A DNA stretch of 40,137 bases, taken from the NCBI GenBank assembly GCA_903918045.1, contig CAIXCY010000104.1, positions 1 to 40,137 on the forward strand, in the 5' to 3' direction. Positions within the stretch are counted from its first letter, which is position 1; each line of letters opens with the position of its first letter. The DNA comes from an uncultured Bacteroidia bacterium. GTDB taxonomy: Bacteria; Bacteroidota; Bacteroidia; Bacteroidales; Prolixibacteraceae. The notes under the pieces are model-generated. The model was not told where the DNA came from. It did no database searches and saw nothing but the letters and a program-made list of their open reading frames with translations. The translations under genes were made by a program, and so were the position numbers. Positions 18,129 to 26,265 of the stretch are shown here, piece by piece.

Positions 18129-20552
18129 ATGAAGATATTGAAATTTGGAGGAACTTCTGTCGGTTCAGCCGAAAACGTAAGACGGATCGGTGAAATTGTT
18201 CTAAAGCAACCGGAAAAGATAATTGTTGTCGTATCCGCGCTTGGGGGTGTCACCGATATCCTCCTCGCAGTTGCGCAGCGTGCTGCCTCCGGAATTAAAG
18301 TAAATGGTGAGCTATTTTCTATCCGTAACCGCCATGAAGAGATGATCCACTCATTATTTAATGGTGAGAAGGTAAATCAGACCATTGATTCACTTAAACC
18401 ACTTTTTGACGAACTTGAAAAAATCATACAGGGGGTATCGCTAATCGGGGAGCTCACCCCAAAAACATTGGATAAAATTCTGGGTTTCGGCGAACGGCTC
18501 TCGTCTCTACTGATAAGCAGATATTTAAAAGTTCCGTTAATTGATAGTATGTCAGTCATAAAAACTGACCGGAGCTTTGGAAAGGCAAACGTTGATATTG
18601 ATCTATCTTATAAACTCATTTTAGAGGCAAGTGAGAATTTGGAACAATTTGCTGTGGCACCTGGATTTATCTCCTCAGCTATTGATGGTTCCATGACCAC
18701 GCTGGGTCGCGGCGGCTCCGATTATACCGCAGCACTCTTTGCAGCGGCAGTCAATGCGCGCCAACTCGAAATATGGACCGATGTGGATGGATTTATGACC
18801 GCTGATCCACGCGTGATAAGCAAGGCCTACACAATTCCTGCATTGACCTATTCTGAAGCAATGGAATTGTCCCATTTTGGAGCCAAGGTGATCTATCCAC
18901 CAACTATACTTCCTGTATATCAGAAAAATATCCCGATTCATATTAAAAACACGATGAATCCTGATGGTGATGGAACGCTGATTGGCCAGTCTGAAAACAC
19001 GGGTAAGGATCATCCGATTAAAGGGATCTCGTCAATCTCAGGAATTTCTCTTTTTACAATTCAGGGTTTGGGAATGATCGGAGTAACCGGTATTTCGATG
19101 CGTCTTTTTGGAGCCCTGGCGCGGAAAGAGATTAATGTCATCCTTATTTCACAGGCCTCTTCCGAAAACTCGATCAGTTTTGCGATAGACTCCCATTTTT
19201 CGGAAATTGCCACTGAAGCGATATCCACTGAATTCGAACGCGAGATTGCCTCTGGTCGGATTAGTAAACTCTCCTGCGAAAATGAACTCTCCATTTTGGC
19301 TATCGTTGGTGAAAATATGAAACACTCTGCAGGGATTGCCGGTAAACTTTTTCATACCATCGGTAAGAACGGAATCAATGTGGTGGCCATCGCACAGGGC
19401 GCTTCGGAACAAAATATTTCATGGGTCGTGAAACACTCCGATTTGAGAAAAACACTCAATGTAGTGCATGAGGCATTTTTCCTCTCTCCCTACGTCGAAT
19501 TAAATATATTCTTAGTTGGAATTGGGACTGTTGGGCACGATCTGCTTGGCCAGATCGGGAGACAACAGGAGAAATTAAAGAAGGAACATCGTCTTAAATT
19601 AAAACTTGCCGGGGTTGCAAATTCAAGGAAAATGATTTTTGACCGGGAAGGTATTGATGTCTCCACCTTAAAACATACCTTAAGCAACTCGGAAGTTAAA
19701 TCTGATTTAACACTGTTTTGCAAGACAATGGTCGAAATGAATATGTTTAACTCGGTTTTCGTCGATTGTACTGCCGATGATAAAGTGGCAAACCATTACC
19801 TTTTTGCACTTGATAATTATATCTCTGTCGTGGCTGCAAATAAAGTTGCTGCCTCCTCTGAGTATAGCCGTTACAGGGAACTAAAAGAGCGGGCGGCCAA
19901 ACATGGTGTTAAGTTTTTGTTTGAGACTAATGTTGGTGCCGGACTTCCACTGATTTCGACAATCAATGATTTAATGCATTCCGGCGATCGGATCGTCCGT
20001 ATTGAAGCGGTACTCTCCGGAACCCTGAATTATATCTTCAATACTTTAAGCAAGGATATCCCATTCAGCAAAGCAGTTAAAATGGCTAAAGAGATGGGAT
20101 ATGCAGAACCGGATCCCCGAATCGATTTGAGCGGGATTGACGTGATCCGTAAACTGGTTATCCTTGCACGTGAATCGGGTTACCGTTTGGAAAAAGAGGA
20201 TGTTAAAAATACCTCTTTCATTCCGGAAAAGTACTTTCAATCATCCATGGAGGAATTTTGGAATACTATCGGAGAGATGGATGATGTATTTGAAAAACAG
20301 CGTAAAATTCTTGAATTGAAAAAACAGAAATGGCGTTTTGTTGCAGTTATGAATGAAGGTAAAGCTTCAGTATCCCTCGTCACTGTTGATCCGGGTCACC
20401 CGTTTTATGACCTCGAAGGGAGCAATAACATACTGCTGCTGACCAGTGAACGCTACAATGAATATCCGATGTTGATCAAAGGATATGGCGCCGGTGCGGC
20501 AGTTACAGCTGCCGGTGTTTTTGCCGATTTGATCAAGGTATCGAATATTTAA
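18129..20552 (+). CDS. thrA: Bifunctional aspartokinase/homoserine dehydrogenase
   Basis: The 807-residue fusion has an aspartate kinase domain (about 1-295, starting LKFGGTSVGSAENV). Two ACT regulatory modules follow at about 300-455, for example GMIGVTGISMRLFGAL and a second with INVVAIAQGASEQNIS. A homoserine dehydrogenase domain ends it (about 460-807), with the NAD(P) site VGIGTVGHDL. It carries out the first and third steps from aspartate toward threonine and methionine. The ACT modules suggest feedback control by an amino acid, by analogy threonine. It leads the thrA-kinase-thrC operon. No leader peptide or attenuator was recognised in the 120 bases upstream. Confidence 0.96.
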   Translation: MKILKFGGTSVGSAENVRRIGEIVLKQPEKIIVVVSALGGVTDILLAVAQRAASGIKVNGELFSIRNRHEEMIHSLFNGEKVNQTIDSLKPLFDELEKIIQGVSLIGELTPKTLDKILGFGERLSSLLISRYLKVPLIDSMSVIKTDRSFGKANVDIDLSYKLILEASENLEQFAVAPGFISSAIDGSMTTLGRGGSDYTAALFAAAVNARQLEIWTDVDGFMTADPRVISKAYTIPALTYSEAMELSHFGAKVIYPPTILPVYQKNIPIHIKNTMNPDGDGTLIGQSENTGKDHPIKGISSISGISLFTIQGLGMIGVTGISMRLFGALARKEINVILISQASSENSISFAIDSHFSEIATEAISTEFEREIASGRISKLSCENELSILAIVGENMKHSAGIAGKLFHTIGKNGINVVAIAQGASEQNISWVVKHSDLRKTLNVVHEAFFLSPYVELNIFLVGIGTVGHDLLGQIGRQQEKLKKEHRLKLKLAGVANSRKMIFDREGIDVSTLKHTLSNSEVKSDLTLFCKTMVEMNMFNSVFVDCTADDKVANHYLFALDNYISVVAANKVAASSEYSRYRELKERAAKHGVKFLFETNVGAGLPLISTINDLMHSGDRIVRIEAVLSGTLNYIFNTLSKDIPFSKAVKMAKEMGYAEPDPRIDLSGIDVIRKLVILARESGYRLEKEDVKNTSFIPEKYFQSSMEEFWNTIGEMDDVFEKQRKILELKKQKWRFVAVMNEGKASVSLVTVDPGHPFYDLEGSNNILLLTSERYNEYPMLIKGYGAGAAVTAAGVFADLIKVSNI

Positions 20553-20574
20553 AAACTTAAGTAAATAATAGATA

Positions 20575-21789
20575 ATGAAGTATATAATTATTCTTGGTGA
20601 TGGGATGTCTGACCAGCCTGAAGTTGAACATGATGGGCTGACTCCTTTAATGGCAGCTCAGATTCCTTATATTGATAAATTGGCTGAACAGGGGAGATCG
20701 GGTTTGTTAAAAACAATTCCTGAGCGACTCCATCCCGGCAGTGAAGTTGCCAACCTGGCTGTTCTTGGATACGATGTTGAAGCTGTTTTTGAAGGCCGTG
20801 GGGTTATCGAAGCGGCAAGTATCGGTGTTGCGCTCGAAGAAGGTGATCTTGCACTTCGGTGTAATCTGATTTGCATCGCCGACGAAAAGATCAAAAACCA
20901 CTCTGCCGGACATATCCCGACACCTGAAGCGATCGAATTAATTGACGCGCTGAATGCTGAATTTGGAAATCAAACAGTTCACTTTTATCCGGGTGTTTCG
21001 TATCGCCATCTCCTGGTGATAAAGGGGGGAAACAAAGCGTTAAAATGTGTCCCGCCTCATGATGTAACCGGAACTCCGGTTGTGGATGTGCTGCCAACCT
21101 CTTCGAACCATGAAGGTGAGGAGACAGCACTTCTTTTACTCGATCTGATCCATCAGTCACGGAAATTACTTGAAAATCATCCTGTAAATGTGAACAGACG
21201 GCTTGCAGGCAAGGATCCGGCCAATTCAATATGGCCGTGGTCTCCGGGTTATAAACCTTCGATGAAAACATTGAAAGAGATGTTTGGGATCGGAAGCGGA
21301 GCGGTAATTTCAGCCGTCGATCTGATTCAGGGGATTGGCGTTTATGCCGGTCTGGATGTGATTAAAGTGGAAGGAGCTACAGGTCTGTATGATACAAACT
21401 ATGAGGGGAAAGCTGTTGCGGCTGTTGAAGCCCTGAAAACATCCGATTTTGTCTATTTACATATCGAGGCGAGCGATGAAGCGGGCCATGAAGGTGATTA
21501 TGATCTTAAATTAAAAACCATTCAATACCTTGATAACCGGGTCGTGAAATATATCGTTGAAGAGATCGCCAAAATGGATGAACCAGTCGCAATTGCTATT
21601 CTTCCTGATCATCCGACACCCTGGAAATTAAAAACCCATACACGCGACGCAGTCCCATTTCTGATCTGGTATCCTGGAATTGTTCCTGACGGGGTGAAAC
21701 ATTATGACGAAATATCAGCCAGAGAGGGGAATTACGGAACTCTAGAGAGTCAGCAGTTTATGGAGGAATTCTTAAAATCAGGTAAGTAA
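20575..21789 (+). CDS. Phosphoglycerate-mutase-like protein, proposed homoserine kinase
   Basis: The 404-residue protein belongs to the alkaline phosphatase superfamily and resembles archaeal-type, cofactor-independent phosphoglycerate mutase (ApgM). Metal-site residues appear in ILGDGMSDQ and in LPDHPTP. The phospho-acceptor serine is probably Ser56 in HPGSEVANLAVLGYD. TIGRFAM TIGR02535 names this branch a proposed homoserine kinase. The gene sits between thrA and thrC with 22- and 16-base gaps, and no GHMP-type thrB occurs in the window. Conversion of homoserine to phosphohomoserine is therefore the likely job; phosphoglycerate mutase activity is the alternative. Confidence 0.88.
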   Translation: MKYIIILGDGMSDQPEVEHDGLTPLMAAQIPYIDKLAEQGRSGLLKTIPERLHPGSEVANLAVLGYDVEAVFEGRGVIEAASIGVALEEGDLALRCNLICIADEKIKNHSAGHIPTPEAIELIDALNAEFGNQTVHFYPGVSYRHLLVIKGGNKALKCVPPHDVTGTPVVDVLPTSSNHEGEETALLLLDLIHQSRKLLENHPVNVNRRLAGKDPANSIWPWSPGYKPSMKTLKEMFGIGSGAVISAVDLIQGIGVYAGLDVIKVEGATGLYDTNYEGKAVAAVEALKTSDFVYLHIEASDEAGHEGDYDLKLKTIQYLDNRVVKYIVEEIAKMDEPVAIAILPDHPTPWKLKTHTRDAVPFLIWYPGIVPDGVKHYDEISAREGNYGTLESQQFMEEFLKSGK

Positions 21790-21805
21790 CCCAATAATCG
21801 CTTAA

Positions 21806-23104
21806 ATGAACTATTACAGCACCAATCACAATACCCCCGATGTAACGCTTGAGCTTGCTGTTACTCAGGGACTGGCCGCCGATCGCGGGTTATTTATGCC
21901 TGAGCGGATAGATCCGTTGCCAGAATCTTTTTTCCGTGAAATAGGGTCAATGAGTTTTCAGGAACTCTCATTTGAAGTGGCGAAAAAATTCTTTGGGGAA
22001 GATATTCCTGAATACACCCTTCAGAAGATTGTATTTAATACACTGACTTTCGACACTCCATTGGTGGAGGTTAATGAGAATATTTATTCATTGGAACTTT
22101 TTCATGGCCCTACCTCTGCTTTTAAAGATGTAGGCGCCCGTTTTATGGCCCGTCTGTTATCCCATTTCCTTGGGAAAGAGAAGAATATGGTTCATGTACT
22201 GGTGGCTACTTCGGGTGATACAGGAAGCGCTGTGGCAAATGGGTTTTTAGGTGTTGCCGGAATTAAGGTGCACGTCCTTTATCCAAAAGGGAAGGTGAGC
22301 GATATCCAGGAAAAGCAGTTCACAACTCTGGGACAGAACATTACGGCCCTTGAAATTGATGGTACATTTGATGATTGCCAGGCCCTTGTAAAGTTTGCAT
22401 TCATGGATGATGAGCTTAAGAAGAAGATCACGATAACCTCTGCCAATTCTATTAACGTGGCCCGATTTCTTCCACAGGCATTTTATTATTTTAACGCATG
22501 GGCAAAATTGGAGGATAAGAGCCGGGATGTCGTCTTTTCGGTTCCAAGCGGCAATTTTGGAAACCTTACTGCCGGTCTCTTTGCAAAAAAAATGGGGCTT
22601 CCCGTCTCCAAATTTATTGCTGCCAATAACCTCAATGATATCGTCTGCAAATATCTGAAAACAGGCGTTTACGAGCCCCGTCCTTCTGTTTCGACAATTG
22701 CCAATGCGATGGATGTAGGCGATCCAAGTAATTTTGCCCGTATTCTTGATTTATATGGCCACAACCATCAGGCTATCTGCAACGAGATGATCGGCACCAC
22801 TTATTCAGATGACCAGATCAGAGAGACACTACTCTCTGTTTTCATGACCACTGGTTATTTGATGGATCCTCACGGGGCAGTGGGCTACCGCGCACTTAAC
22901 GAATTGCTTAAAGATGGGGAAACAGGAATTTTTCTTGAAACAGCTCATCCTGCCAAATTTACTGAAACTGTCGAGGATATCGTGGGTAAAGGGAATGTCC
23001 CAATGCCTCAAAAGCTTCAGAACTTCATGAAAGGTGAGAAAATAAGCATTCAAATCTCTTCTGATTATAAAGATTTTAGGGCTTACCTCAATGAACTGGA
23101 ATAA
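21806..23104 (+). CDS. thrC: Threonine synthase
   Basis: The 432-residue enzyme is a PLP-dependent fold-II lyase of the threonine synthase family. The N-terminal block is YYSTNHNTPDVTLELAV, and the PLP lysine is Lys107 in FHGPTSAFKDVGARF. The phosphate-binding stretch VATSGDTGSAVANGF is also seen. It converts O-phosphohomoserine to threonine, the last step of the pathway begun by the two preceding genes. It ends 14 bases before the convergent outer-membrane protein gene, with no obvious terminator between them. Confidence 0.97.
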   Translation: MNYYSTNHNTPDVTLELAVTQGLAADRGLFMPERIDPLPESFFREIGSMSFQELSFEVAKKFFGEDIPEYTLQKIVFNTLTFDTPLVEVNENIYSLELFHGPTSAFKDVGARFMARLLSHFLGKEKNMVHVLVATSGDTGSAVANGFLGVAGIKVHVLYPKGKVSDIQEKQFTTLGQNITALEIDGTFDDCQALVKFAFMDDELKKKITITSANSINVARFLPQAFYYFNAWAKLEDKSRDVVFSVPSGNFGNLTAGLFAKKMGLPVSKFIAANNLNDIVCKYLKTGVYEPRPSVSTIANAMDVGDPSNFARILDLYGHNHQAICNEMIGTTYSDDQIRETLLSVFMTTGYLMDPHGAVGYRALNELLKDGETGIFLETAHPAKFTETVEDIVGKGNVPMPQKLQNFMKGEKISIQISSDYKDFRAYLNELE

Positions 23105-23118
23105 ATGGTTCAAAATTT

Positions 23119-23919
23119 TTATTTGTAAATATCACTTTTGAATACCTTGTGATACCTGTTTTTGTGCCAGTCTTTGAAAGTATAGGCATATCCAATCATT
23201 GCAGTGAATGCGTAAGCATGGCTCTTTCCGTTAACAGCCTGACCTTGAATAGGAACAACTCCATATTGACCACCCAATTCAATAAATATGGCATCTTTCC
23301 TGTTCAAGGTATACCCTAAACCCACGATTCCGTTGGCTCCTATATTTGTTGCATGGATCTCTTTATTGGGGTCAAGCGAACTTAAAAATGATGGATCAGA
23401 CGGTACGTAAATTAATTTTTTATCCTTATCCTGATATATCGTACCTGTAGAACTTGTAATGCCTTTCGCATTTAACAGGAAATTAAAGGAGGGACCGACA
23501 CCGGCATAAAAACGATATTTACTGTTGATTTTCCAACTATATCTTGCCAACAGGGGGAGAACAATGTAATTAAGTCTGGTGTCTGCCTTGAAATTGGAAT
23601 AAAGATTAGGTCCAAATCCGTTTTCAATCCATGAAGCAGGTAAAGGATAAGCCTGGAATTTATTTAGCCCCCCTTGAGGAGAATATTCCAATCCTAACGA
23701 AACCGATAAGATTGTACTGATGTGATATTCACCATAGATGCCATAAGATGCCCCCGGCCTGATTGAATTGCTGTTGAACGTTGGGTTAGCGGAGTTACCA
23801 CCTGCGAAACCAGGCAGGATTACTCCCCCCTTGACACCATAGGAGAATCTTTGGGAATACCCGTTAGCGCCTGCAAATAAGAGGATAGCGATGATTATAA
23901 GAACTGATTTTATTTTCAT
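23119..23919 (-). CDS. Outer-membrane beta-barrel protein (porin-like, PorT-type family)
   Basis: With start ATG 23919 the 266-residue product begins with a clean signal peptide (MKIKSVLIIIAILLFAGANGYSQ region). An upstream in-frame start at 23964 would overlap the promoter. The mature part alternates hydrophobic and polar residues as in a small beta-barrel (FSYGVKGG, YGIYGEYHIS, SVSLGLEYSPQGG) and ends with a strand, FTAMIGYAYTF. This fits the Bacteroidota OMP_b-brl_2 family, whose members sit in the outer membrane with mostly unknown function. It is transcribed from a good promoter at 23962-23991 and diverges from the NigD-like gene. Confidence 0.8.
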   Translation of the reverse strand: MKIKSVLIIIAILLFAGANGYSQRFSYGVKGGVILPGFAGGNSANPTFNSNSIRPGASYGIYGEYHISTILSVSLGLEYSPQGGLNKFQAYPLPASWIENGFGPNLYSNFKADTRLNYIVLPLLARYSWKINSKYRFYAGVGPSFNFLLNAKGITSSTGTIYQDKDKKLIYVPSDPSFLSSLDPNKEIHATNIGANGIVGLGYTLNRKDAIFIELGGQYGVVPIQGQAVNGKSHAYAFTAMIGYAYTFKDWHKNRYHKVFKSDIYK

Positions 23920-23961
23920 TTCAACTAAATTAGGATCAAAAAAGGCGATTAAGTTAAGGAC

Positions 23962-23991
23962 CAAAAATAGTCAATTTGGTGGAAGCCGCAA
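23962..23991 (-). promoter_or_regulatory. Promoter of outer-membrane protein gene
   Basis: On the minus strand, TTG (23991-23989) and TATTTTTG (23969-23962) lie 19 bases apart, matching the Bacteroidota -33/-7 pattern. Transcription would begin near 23955, about 36 bases upstream of the ATG at 23919. Confidence 0.55.
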
Positions 23992-24019
23992 TTAACATTT
24001 TAATTTTTTAGATAATTGG

Positions 24020-24054
24020 ATCGTTTTGTTATACGAATCGTGAGGCAAAACGAT
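24020..24054. repeat. Inverted repeat between divergent OMP and NigD genes
   Basis: ATCGTTTTG (24020-24028) pairs exactly with CAAAACGAT (24046-24054). The 10-mer GATAATTGGA also occurs twice nearby (24011-24020 and 24093-24102). These could be regulator sites; no regulator is known. Confidence 0.35.
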
Positions 24055-24183
24055 GCTTGTTTTTGATCCTTCTGGAAGCGCTTTTTGATTCGGATAATTG
24101 GAGATTTTCTCTAAATGAAGGGAGTGTCACGCAACTTTTCCTTTGCTTTTTTTATCTCATATTTAAACTTTAAATTTGAAGCT

Positions 24184-24888
24184 ATGAAACCTATAGTGAA
24201 ATTCTTTAAGGTATTAATGCCTTGTGTAGCCGTCCTTTCAATCCTCTTCTCATCGTGTGTCAAAGACCGCGATTACTATTCAATTGGCGATTTTTTCGTC
24301 TCATACGGGGTTGTTCAAAAGCGAAGTTCTAATCTTAATGATTTCATCATTCATCTCGATGACGGGAATAATGTTGTCCCTGCCACAACATCCGCCCCTT
24401 CCTTACAGGTTAAGGATAACGAAAGGGTATGGGTCTATTTCAATCCGCTTGGTGATACGAAACTCACCGATTCTACAGTTACCTATATTGCGAATATCGT
24501 AAGTATAAGGGATATTCTTTTCAAGGATATTAAAAATATTTCGCAGGTATCGATTGACAGTATGGGGCATGATCCAATCAATGTCAGAGACGCCTGGATT
24601 TCAAAAGCAAATGGAATACTAACGCTTGATCTGAAGTTTTTCACACAGGGGTCTCTCCATTATGTTAATTTGATAGATAACGGGGAAGCTAATGGGATCA
24701 CTAATCCGTTTGTTCTTGAACTCCGACACAACGCACGCGGAGACCTAAAGGAATACCCCGTTACGGCTTTGGTAAGCTTTAAGCTTGACTATCTTAAACT
24801 TGCAGGAAAAAGTGAAACCCGGTTCTATATCCGATACACCGATTATGATGGACGCCGAATCGATTTGCCACAGACATACAAATACTAA
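24184..24888 (+). CDS. NigD-like lipoprotein
   Basis: Starting at ATG 24184, the 234-residue protein has a lipoprotein signal peptide ending SILFSSC, with the lipidated Cys about residue 25. The rest resembles the NigD-like family of Bacteroidales: a small OB-like N-terminal domain (DGNNVVPATTS, ERVWVYFNPLGDT) and a C-terminal beta sandwich (TQGSLHYVNL, LVSFKLDYLK). These lipoproteins are common in Bacteroidales and their function is unknown. The frame is open from 24115, but only the ATG at 24184 gives a signal peptide. It diverges from the OMP gene and no co-transcribed partner is apparent. Confidence 0.75.
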   Translation: MKPIVKFFKVLMPCVAVLSILFSSCVKDRDYYSIGDFFVSYGVVQKRSSNLNDFIIHLDDGNNVVPATTSAPSLQVKDNERVWVYFNPLGDTKLTDSTVTYIANIVSIRDILFKDIKNISQVSIDSMGHDPINVRDAWISKANGILTLDLKFFTQGSLHYVNLIDNGEANGITNPFVLELRHNARGDLKEYPVTALVSFKLDYLKLAGKSETRFYIRYTDYDGRRIDLPQTYKY

Positions 24889-25048
24889 GTGATATTCTAT
24901 TTCTTTCTTTTACCGCCCTTTATGGTTTGATTTGAAAATTTGTTCTGTCAAATTCAGGATTTTTTTCATTCCCGATTAAACTTCCCGGGTATTTTCATGT
25001 CATAGTAAGAGTTTCGTAAAATTTAGCGCTTAGAACCAATTAAAGAAG

Positions 25049-26062
25049 ATGAAATCATTTTTTGCCAGAAAAATAGCTCTTGGATACCTATTTCTTTCAA
25101 TATTAGGCTCTGTTATCGTTACCTATTTAATTTCTGATTATCTTCCAAGTAATTCAGCTTTAGGCCATTCCACCTCACCTGGCTATAGTGAGAAAATGCC
25201 TCTGAATTGCACCTACGATGTGAAACGATTGAATGGATATAATTACATTAAACCGTTGATGTTCGTTGACAATGAGTGTGAATCTGAAGAACTCTTCCCG
25301 ATAAAGCAGCGGGTTAATACCCTGATCGGTGAATTCAAGGCATCGGGTGATTTAATTTCTGCCTCGGTATATCTGAAATTGTATTCAAAAAACGGATGGA
25401 TGGGGATAAATGAAAATGAAAAATTTAGCCCCGGTTCATTAATGAAGGTTCCTGTCTTAATAACCTTTTTAAAGATGAATGAAAAAAATCCAGGTCTTTT
25501 GAACAAGTCGCTTTCTTATGACCACCTCTTAAACTCAAATAAAACGGCAGCATTTGTCTCAAATCAAATTCAACTGGGGCATCGTTATACTGTTAAGGAA
25601 CTTCTCACTTATATGATTGCCTATTCAGATAATAATGCAACGAATCTCCTGAATACAATTATCGATATAAATGCTTTTAAAAAGATATTTACAGACTTTG
25701 GACTCGATGCTCCTGATTGGAAATCAAATGATTATCCCATCTCTTCGAAGGATTACTCTCTGTTTATGAGGTCTTTATATAATGCTTCATATCTTACGAT
25801 TGAAGATTCTGAATTTGCCACAGAATTATTGGCTCATTCAGATTTTAAAAATGGGTTAATAAAAAATCTCCCGGAGTTTGTTAAAAAAGCGCATAAATTT
25901 GGAGAAGGAGGCAGTAATTTGGAACCTGAACTTTCTGAAACTGCATTTATTTATCTTGAAAATAAACCCTATTTGTTGACAGTGATGACTAAGGGTAAGG
26001 ATAACCGAAAATTAGCTCAAATAATTAGCCAAATATCAGATATTATCTATCAAAGCATGTAA
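25049..26062 (+). CDS. Class A beta-lactamase-like serine hydrolase
   Basis: The 337-residue protein has an N-terminal membrane anchor or signal (about 8-29) and a Beta-lactamase2-type domain. The SxxK motif is Ser130-Leu-Met-Lys133 in SPGSLMKVP. The SDN motif is at 193-195 in AYSDNNATN. The KTG position reads Lys283-Phe-Gly in HKFGEGG. It could be a beta-lactamase, a DD-peptidase-like enzyme or another penicillin-recognising hydrolase. The altered KTG box makes a classical beta-lactamase less certain. It is monocistronic between the NigD-like and S9 peptidase genes. Confidence 0.8.
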   Translation: MKSFFARKIALGYLFLSILGSVIVTYLISDYLPSNSALGHSTSPGYSEKMPLNCTYDVKRLNGYNYIKPLMFVDNECESEELFPIKQRVNTLIGEFKASGDLISASVYLKLYSKNGWMGINENEKFSPGSLMKVPVLITFLKMNEKNPGLLNKSLSYDHLLNSNKTAAFVSNQIQLGHRYTVKELLTYMIAYSDNNATNLLNTIIDINAFKKIFTDFGLDAPDWKSNDYPISSKDYSLFMRSLYNASYLTIEDSEFATELLAHSDFKNGLIKNLPEFVKKAHKFGEGGSNLEPELSETAFIYLENKPYLLTVMTKGKDNRKLAQIISQISDIIYQSM

Positions 26063-26065
26063 CAG

Positions 26066-26098
26066 TAAATTTGCGAAAGTTTAAACTTCCCAAATTTA
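26066..26098. other. Nested inverted repeat after beta-lactamase-like gene
   Basis: TAAATTTG (26066-26073) pairs with CAAATTTA (26091-26098) around the 12-bp palindrome AAGTTTAAACTT (26077-26088), just after the stop at 26062. It may act as a weak terminator, but there is no long T-run. Confidence 0.3.
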
Positions 26099-26213
26099 TT
26101 TCGTTGGATTGCCCCTGAATTTTACAAATCCTTCCTTGTACCCAACATCGATGTACGGGGTTTGGTTATTAAATCCGTAAAATTTGATTGTCACTCTTAT
26201 TTCCGTTAATTTA

Positions 26214-26245
26214 TTGTGACCCTTTATTCAAATCCATTACTTTTG
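26214..26245 (+). promoter_or_regulatory. Promoter of S9 peptidase gene
   Basis: TTG (26214-26216) and TACTTTTG (26238-26245) are 21 bases apart, a good Bacteroidota -33/-7 pair. The -7 box ends 20 bases before the ATG at 26266. Confidence 0.6.
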
Positions 26246-26265
26246 CAGGAAATTAATTTCAGACT

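Noticed and set aside
20891-21271. 126-codon minus-strand frame inside the homoserine kinase-like gene
   Set aside because: Antisense to a conserved gene in a clear operon; no family resemblance.
23119-23964. Longer start for the outer-membrane protein
   Set aside because: The extra 15 residues would precede the signal peptide and overlap the -7 box, so ATG 23919 is preferred.
24171-24178. TAAATTTG as promoter for the NigD-like gene
   Set aside because: It ends only five bases before the ATG and would need a leaderless mRNA; not strong enough to call.
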